Below the pieces are notes generated by a model. It did no database searches, had not been told where the DNA came from, and saw only the letters and a program-made list of their open reading frames with translations. A DNA stretch of 64,000 bases from Mariniradius saccharolyticus AK6 (GTDB lineage Bacteria > Bacteroidota > Bacteroidia > Cytophagales > Cyclobacteriaceae), in contig NZ_AMZY02000010.1 of assembly GCF_000330725.2 (NCBI RefSeq), positions 372,001 through 436,000 on the forward strand, written 5' to 3'. Positions 61,150-64,000 of the stretch are shown piece after piece; position 1 is the stretch's first letter, and each line of letters begins with the position of its first letter. Both the position numbers and the translations under genes were made by a program.

Positions 61150-61340
61150 TAGCCCCGCCGGGAATCGAACCCCTGTCCGAATGTCCAACATAGAAAGGAA
61201 TCATACTCCAAAAGACGCTCTCTGGACGGGCGGGTGGATCTTAGGTTCCGGAGACCTACGTACTATCCCCGTCCGACTGGCGACAGCCGGGCGGGCCCGT
61301 CCGACCGATTTCAGCCGGGCGGACATTGTACCACGGGGCC
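61150..61340 (-). ncRNA. structured RNA C with tRNA-like ends (tmRNA-like 3' half)
   Basis: On the minus strand the ends pair as a 7-bp acceptor, GGCCCCG (61340-61334) with CGGGGCT (61157-61151). A T-arm-like GGGG-TTCGATT-CCC follows GTTGGACATTCGGAC, which resembles the 3' end of tmRNAs in arrangement. AATGTCC (61327-61321) pairs exactly with GGACATT (61186-61180), a long P2-like helix instead of an anticodon arm. The interior holds two tandem hairpins (CCGGCT-loop-AGTCGG/GGTCGG types) and a hairpin TAGGT/ACCTA enclosed by GACGGG/CCCGTC. The T-stem has mismatches, the 5' end does not look like a normal tmRNA, and I find no tag peptide ending in Leu-Ala-Ala. Class unassigned. Confidence 0.45.
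61267..61322. repeat. two tandem G+C-rich hairpin units inside RNA C
   Basis: The units GTCCGACTGGCGACAGCCGG and GTCCGACCGATTTCAGCCGG are direct repeats on the plus strand. Each folds into a short hairpin within the RNA C interior. This looks like a repeat insertion or a duplicated structural module. Confidence 0.55.
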
Positions 61341-61345
61341 AATCA

Positions 61346-61382
61346 TTCAAACAAATAAGCCACTCCTACATTTGAAGTGGCA
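61346..61382 (-). terminator. hairpin after tRNA-Arg
   Basis: Minus-strand GCCACT/AGTGGC hairpin followed by TTATTTGTTTG, directly downstream of the tRNA-Arg 3' end and before RNA C. It is a weak terminator or processing hairpin. Confidence 0.5.
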
Positions 61383-61388
61383 TCTTTG

Positions 61389-61460
61389 TAGCCTCGACAG
61401 GAATCGAACCTGTATCTAAAGTTTAGGAAACTTCCATTCTATCCATTGAACTACGAGGCC
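61389..61460 (-). tRNA. tRNA-Arg(CCT)
   Basis: Full cloverleaf on the minus strand. The acceptor GGCCTCG (61460-61454) pairs with CGAGGCT (61396-61390). D-stem GTTC/GAAT; anticodon arm GAAGT-TTCCTAA-ACTTT with anticodon CCT; T-arm ACAGG-TTCGATT-CCTGT. Discriminator A at 61389; CCA is not encoded. It is in the orientation opposite to the rpsP operon. Confidence 0.93.
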
Positions 61461-61469
61461 GGTCTAGAT

Positions 61470-61497
61470 GCAAGACGGGAGACTTATGACACAAGAC
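61470..61497. repeat. heptamer array near tRNA-Arg
   Basis: Four 7-base units gcaagac, gggagac, ttatgac, acaagac, immediately upstream of the tRNA-Arg gene. Confidence 0.65.
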
Positions 61498-61534
61498 CGG
61501 TTCAAAATTTTCCTTCGGAACTTTAGAATCCAAA

Positions 61535-61570
61535 ATCTTGGCTTTCGCTTCTCCTCTCTCGCCTCTCAAA
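61535..61570. repeat. heptamer array upstream of rpsP
   Basis: Units reading atcttgg, ctttcgc, ttctcct, ctctcgc, ctctcaa in one register, similar to the cysD-cysN array. Confidence 0.6.
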
Positions 61571-61623
61571 CTGAGGCGCAATTTTACAAATTCCACTTCA
61601 TTCAAGCAAATTAATCAGGGCCA

Positions 61624-61656
61624 TTTGCGCTTTTAAATATTAAACCGCTATCTTTG
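61624..61656 (+). promoter_or_regulatory. rpsP operon promoter
   Basis: TTTG (61624-61627), 21 bases, then TATCTTTG (61649-61656): a near-consensus Bacteroidota promoter 56 bases before the rpsP ATG. Confidence 0.6.
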
Positions 61657-61711
61657 CAGTCCAAAATTTGAGATGGACGAGATCCATCAATTCATTTAAT
61701 ATCAAAACTAT

Positions 61712-62230
61712 ATGGCAGTAAAAATCAGATTAGCGCGTAGAGGCCGAAAAAAATTGGCCATGTACGACGTTGTCGTAGCTGATGCGAGATCTCCACGTGA
61801 TGGACGATTCATCGAAAAGCTCGGGACTTACGACCCCAACACAAACCCTGCTTCCATCAACATTAACAATGAGCGTGCTCTCAAGTGGTTGATGAACGGT
61901 GCACAGCCTACCGATACGGTAAAGGCAATGCTTTCTTACAGAGGTGTATTGTTGAAAAAACACCTTCAGATCGGCGTGTTGAAGGGTGCTATCACCCAAG
62001 AAACAGCGGACGAGAGATTCGAAGCGTGGAAGGCTTCCAAAGAAGCTGCCATCAGCGGAAAAGTCGACAAATTGGCCAAGGCTAAAGCAGATGCCAAGCA
62101 AAAGGCATTCGAGGCGGAAGCTGCCAAAAACCAGGCCCGTTTGGACGCACTGAAAGCAAAAGAAGTTGTCGCTGCCCCTGCTGAAGAGGCTCCGGAAGCT
62201 CCTGCTGAAGGCGAAGAAACACAAGCGTAA
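61712..62230 (+). CDS. rpsP: 30S ribosomal protein S16 with long C-terminal extension
   Basis: A 172-aa protein. The first 80 residues are a normal S16 ([20 protein letters not shown]...[13 protein letters not shown]). The remainder is an Ala/Lys/Glu-rich tail ([20 protein letters not shown], then [16 protein letters not shown]) expected to be helical or disordered. The tail is common in Bacteroidota S16. It begins the rpsP-rimM-trmD-rplS operon. Confidence 0.96.
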   Translation: MAVKIRLARRGRKKLAMYDVVVADARSPRDGRFIEKLGTYDPNTNPASININNERALKWLMNGAQPTDTVKAMLSYRGVLLKKHLQIGVLKGAITQETADERFEAWKASKEAAISGKVDKLAKAKADAKQKAFEAEAAKNQARLDALKAKEVVAAPAEEAPEAPAEGEETQA

Positions 62231-62245
62231 TTTGATTTCCGGGCC

Positions 62246-62776
62246 ATGAACAAAGACAAATGTTTCCATTTGGGCCACATTGCCAAAGTTCATGGACTGC
62301 ATGGTGAGGTTGGGATCGTGTTGGATGTGGACTACCCTGAGGACTACGAGGGACTTGAGCACGTCTTTGTCGAACAGAAATCCCGCTTGGTTCCCTTTTT
62401 CCTGGAACATTTTGTCATCCAGCCCAACGGCAAGGTCTTGGCAAAATTCGAGGACATCGATACGGTCGAAAAAGTCAGCCCACTCGTGGGAAGCGAACTT
62501 TACCTGCCGCTGACCGAACTCGAGGAACTTGGAGAAGACCAATACTACTACCATGACCTGATTGGTTTTGAGGTGCACGACGAGGCACTCGGCAAAATCG
62601 GGGAAGTGAAAGTGATTTACGATTTGGAAACCCAGGATTTGTTGGGCGTCGAACATAAAGGAAAGGAAGTCCTGATACCAATTCAGGAACACATCATCCA
62701 AAAAGTCGACAAGGCAGAAAAGAAAGTTTACTGCCAGCTGCCCACAGGATTGCTTGACATATACTTGGAAGACTGA
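62246..62776 (+). CDS. rimM: 16S rRNA processing protein RimM
   Basis: A 176-aa ribosome maturation factor. The N-terminal RimM domain begins [20 protein letters not shown], and the C-terminal PRC-barrel includes [10 protein letters not shown]...[11 protein letters not shown] and [12 protein letters not shown]. It acts on the 30S head around S19. Its stop overlaps the trmD ATG by one base (TGATG), and it follows rpsP by 15 bases. Confidence 0.96.
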   Translation: MNKDKCFHLGHIAKVHGLHGEVGIVLDVDYPEDYEGLEHVFVEQKSRLVPFFLEHFVIQPNGKVLAKFEDIDTVEKVSPLVGSELYLPLTELEELGEDQYYYHDLIGFEVHDEALGKIGEVKVIYDLETQDLLGVEHKGKEVLIPIQEHIIQKVDKAEKKVYCQLPTGLLDIYLED

Positions 62777-63456
62777 TGCACATTGACATCGTCACCGTGG
62801 TACCTGGACTGCTGGAAGGCCCTTTTTCCCATTCGATTCTCAAAAGAGCGGAAGAAAAAGGACTCGCTTCAGTAAAAGTCCACAACCTACGGGACTATGC
62901 CACCGGCAAACAAAAGCAGGTCGACGACTATGCTTTTGGAGGCGGGGCGGGGATGGTCATGATGATCGAACCTATAGCCCGCTGTTTGGAACATCTCCAG
63001 CAGCAGCGGACCTACGACGAGATCATCTACATGACTCCTGATGGAAAGACCTTTGACCAGCAGATGGCCAACGAGCTTTCGCTGAAAGGCAATCTCCTCA
63101 TCCTTTGTGGACATTATAAAGGTGTCGACGAGCGGGTAAGGGAGAAATTCATTACCCGGGAAATCAGCATCGGGGACTTTGTGCTATCGGGTGGCGAGTT
63201 GGCCGCGGCAGTAGTCGCAGACGCCGTCATCAGGTTGATACCCGGAGTGCTCAACGATGAGACCTCCGCGCTCACAGATTCCTTCCAAGACGGCTTGCTG
63301 GCACCGCCGGTATATACCCGACCTGCCGAATATGAAGGCATGAAGGTACCCGAGGTGTTGCTCTCAGGCCACCAAGCAAATATCGAAACCTGGAGATTTG
63401 AAGCATCGGTTCGCCGGACAAAAGAGCGAAGACCCGACCTGTTGGAAGGGAAATAG
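62776..63456 (+). CDS. trmD: tRNA (guanine-N1)-methyltransferase
   Basis: A 226-aa SPOUT methyltransferase forming m1G37. It has the knot motifs [15 protein letters not shown] and [19 protein letters not shown], and the N-terminal [23 protein letters not shown]. Coupled to rimM (one-base overlap), with rplS following after 93 bases. Confidence 0.97.
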   Translation: MHIDIVTVVPGLLEGPFSHSILKRAEEKGLASVKVHNLRDYATGKQKQVDDYAFGGGAGMVMMIEPIARCLEHLQQQRTYDEIIYMTPDGKTFDQQMANELSLKGNLLILCGHYKGVDERVREKFITREISIGDFVLSGGELAAAVVADAVIRLIPGVLNDETSALTDSFQDGLLAPPVYTRPAEYEGMKVPEVLLSGHQANIETWRFEASVRRTKERRPDLLEGK

Positions 63457-63549
63457 CGGAAAGGCGATAGTAAGAAAGCAACAGAATTAAGAATCCATTC
63501 AAACGCTGCGCCGAGGCATCTTGGCAACAAGCAAATAAATCATACGGCT

Positions 63550-63918
63550 ATGAGCGAACTACTAAAATTTGTAGAAGCGGAATACAACGAGGTGAGAGCC
63601 AAATTCCCTTCTTTTAGAGCTGGAGATACCATCAATGTCCACGTGAAAATCATCGAAGGAAACAAAGAGCGTATCCAGCAATTCCAAGGAACTGTCATCC
63701 AGCGAAAAAACCCCAGCACCAACGGGGAGACTTTCACTGTAAGAAAGATATCCAACGGAATCGGTGTAGAGAGAATCTTCCCACTCCTTTCACCATCCAT
63801 CGACAAAATCGAGCTGTTGCGTGAAGGCAAAGTCAGAAGGGCAAGATTGTACTACCTGAGGGGACGTCAAGGCAAATCCGCCAAGATCAAAGAAAAAATC
63901 AAACACCACAAAGACTAG
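63550..63918 (+). CDS. rplS: 50S ribosomal protein L19
   Basis: A 122-aa L19 with the family core ([33 protein letters not shown]) and the C-terminal [19 protein letters not shown]. Last gene of the operon, followed by a terminator. Confidence 0.97.
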   Translation: MSELLKFVEAEYNEVRAKFPSFRAGDTINVHVKIIEGNKERIQQFQGTVIQRKNPSTNGETFTVRKISNGIGVERIFPLLSPSIDKIELLREGKVRRARLYYLRGRQGKSAKIKEKIKHHKD

Positions 63919-63935
63919 TCGTCTTTACCAGTATC

Positions 63936-63968
63936 AAAAAGGGAATCCAAACGGTTTCCCTTTTTTTT
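63936..63968 (+). terminator. rpsP-rplS operon terminator
   Basis: Stem GGGAATCC/GGTTTCCC with one mismatch and a long T-run, 17 bases past the rplS stop. The final 32 bases of the window contain nothing else. Confidence 0.88.
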
Positions 63969-64000
63969 GCAGAATTCAAGTTTACAGATTGGAATTCGAG

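Noticed and set aside
60814-61152. 112-codon plus-strand frame after RNA C
   Set aside because: Covers low-complexity DNA, resembles no family, and runs into the RNA C acceptor region.

Overview
The window looks like a chromosomal segment of a Bacteroidota member, most likely Cytophagales (Cyclobacteriaceae-like). Signs are a type IX secretion C-terminal sorting domain, DUF4105, DUF3078 and DUF5706 proteins, the large bacteroidotal form of IspG, promoters of the TTTG-N19-TAnnTTTG type, and few Shine-Dalgarno sequences. There is no rRNA operon, prophage, insertion sequence or CRISPR array. Most genes are housekeeping or metabolic. The less ordinary material is in intergenic DNA, small RNAs and a few domain fusions.

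Layout. 0-6 kb: C-terminus of an M16 peptidase, ispF, mnmD and a giant AsmA-like membrane protein. 6-6.8 kb: two small minus-strand RNAs with tRNA-like 3' ends, each with its own terminator. 6.8-19.8 kb: rluD, a PLP-dependent deaminase/desulfhydrase, an AlbA_2 protein, uvrB, a DUF4105 protein, a T9SS cargo protein, a GntP permease/RidA/M19 dipeptidase cluster and an exported-looking NIF3 protein. 20.1-27.5 kb: a minus-strand assimilatory sulfate reduction cluster (Rrf2 regulator, cysH, cysD, cysN, sulfite reductase with a HEPN tail, cobA, siroheme dehydrogenase). Palindromes built around TATAGGGA lie in front of cysH and the reductase. 27.5-34 kb: a repeat-rich gap, a lipoprotein divergent from a LuxR-type regulator, htpG, and a decayed and an intact formyltransferase in tandem.

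34-38.8 kb: cytochrome c maturation genes ccmB, ccmC, a ccmD-like gene, ccmE (CxxxY type) and ccmF. 38.9-45.1 kb: M16 peptidase, O-methyltransferase, LysM transglycosylase, DUF3078 protein, and dnaX split by an A10 slippery run. 45.3-58.9 kb: DUF2520 protein, a candidate sRNA, pirin, acyl-ACP desaturase, esterase, M19 lipoprotein, a DUF5706 (Pycsar-effector-like) membrane protein, a CotH-like protein, a PIF1-type helicase, an SDR and ispG. 59-64 kb: small accessory proteins, a structured RNA with tRNA-like ends, tRNA-Arg(CCT), and the rpsP-rimM-trmD-rplS operon.

Across the window, at least eight intergenic stretches carry degenerate tandem heptamers (for example NNNNTCT or NNTCTYG units) kept strictly in a 7-base register. 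The strongest candidates for something new are the three tRNA-like RNAs, the heptamer arrays, the dnaX slippage cassette and the HEPN-tailed sulfite reductase.
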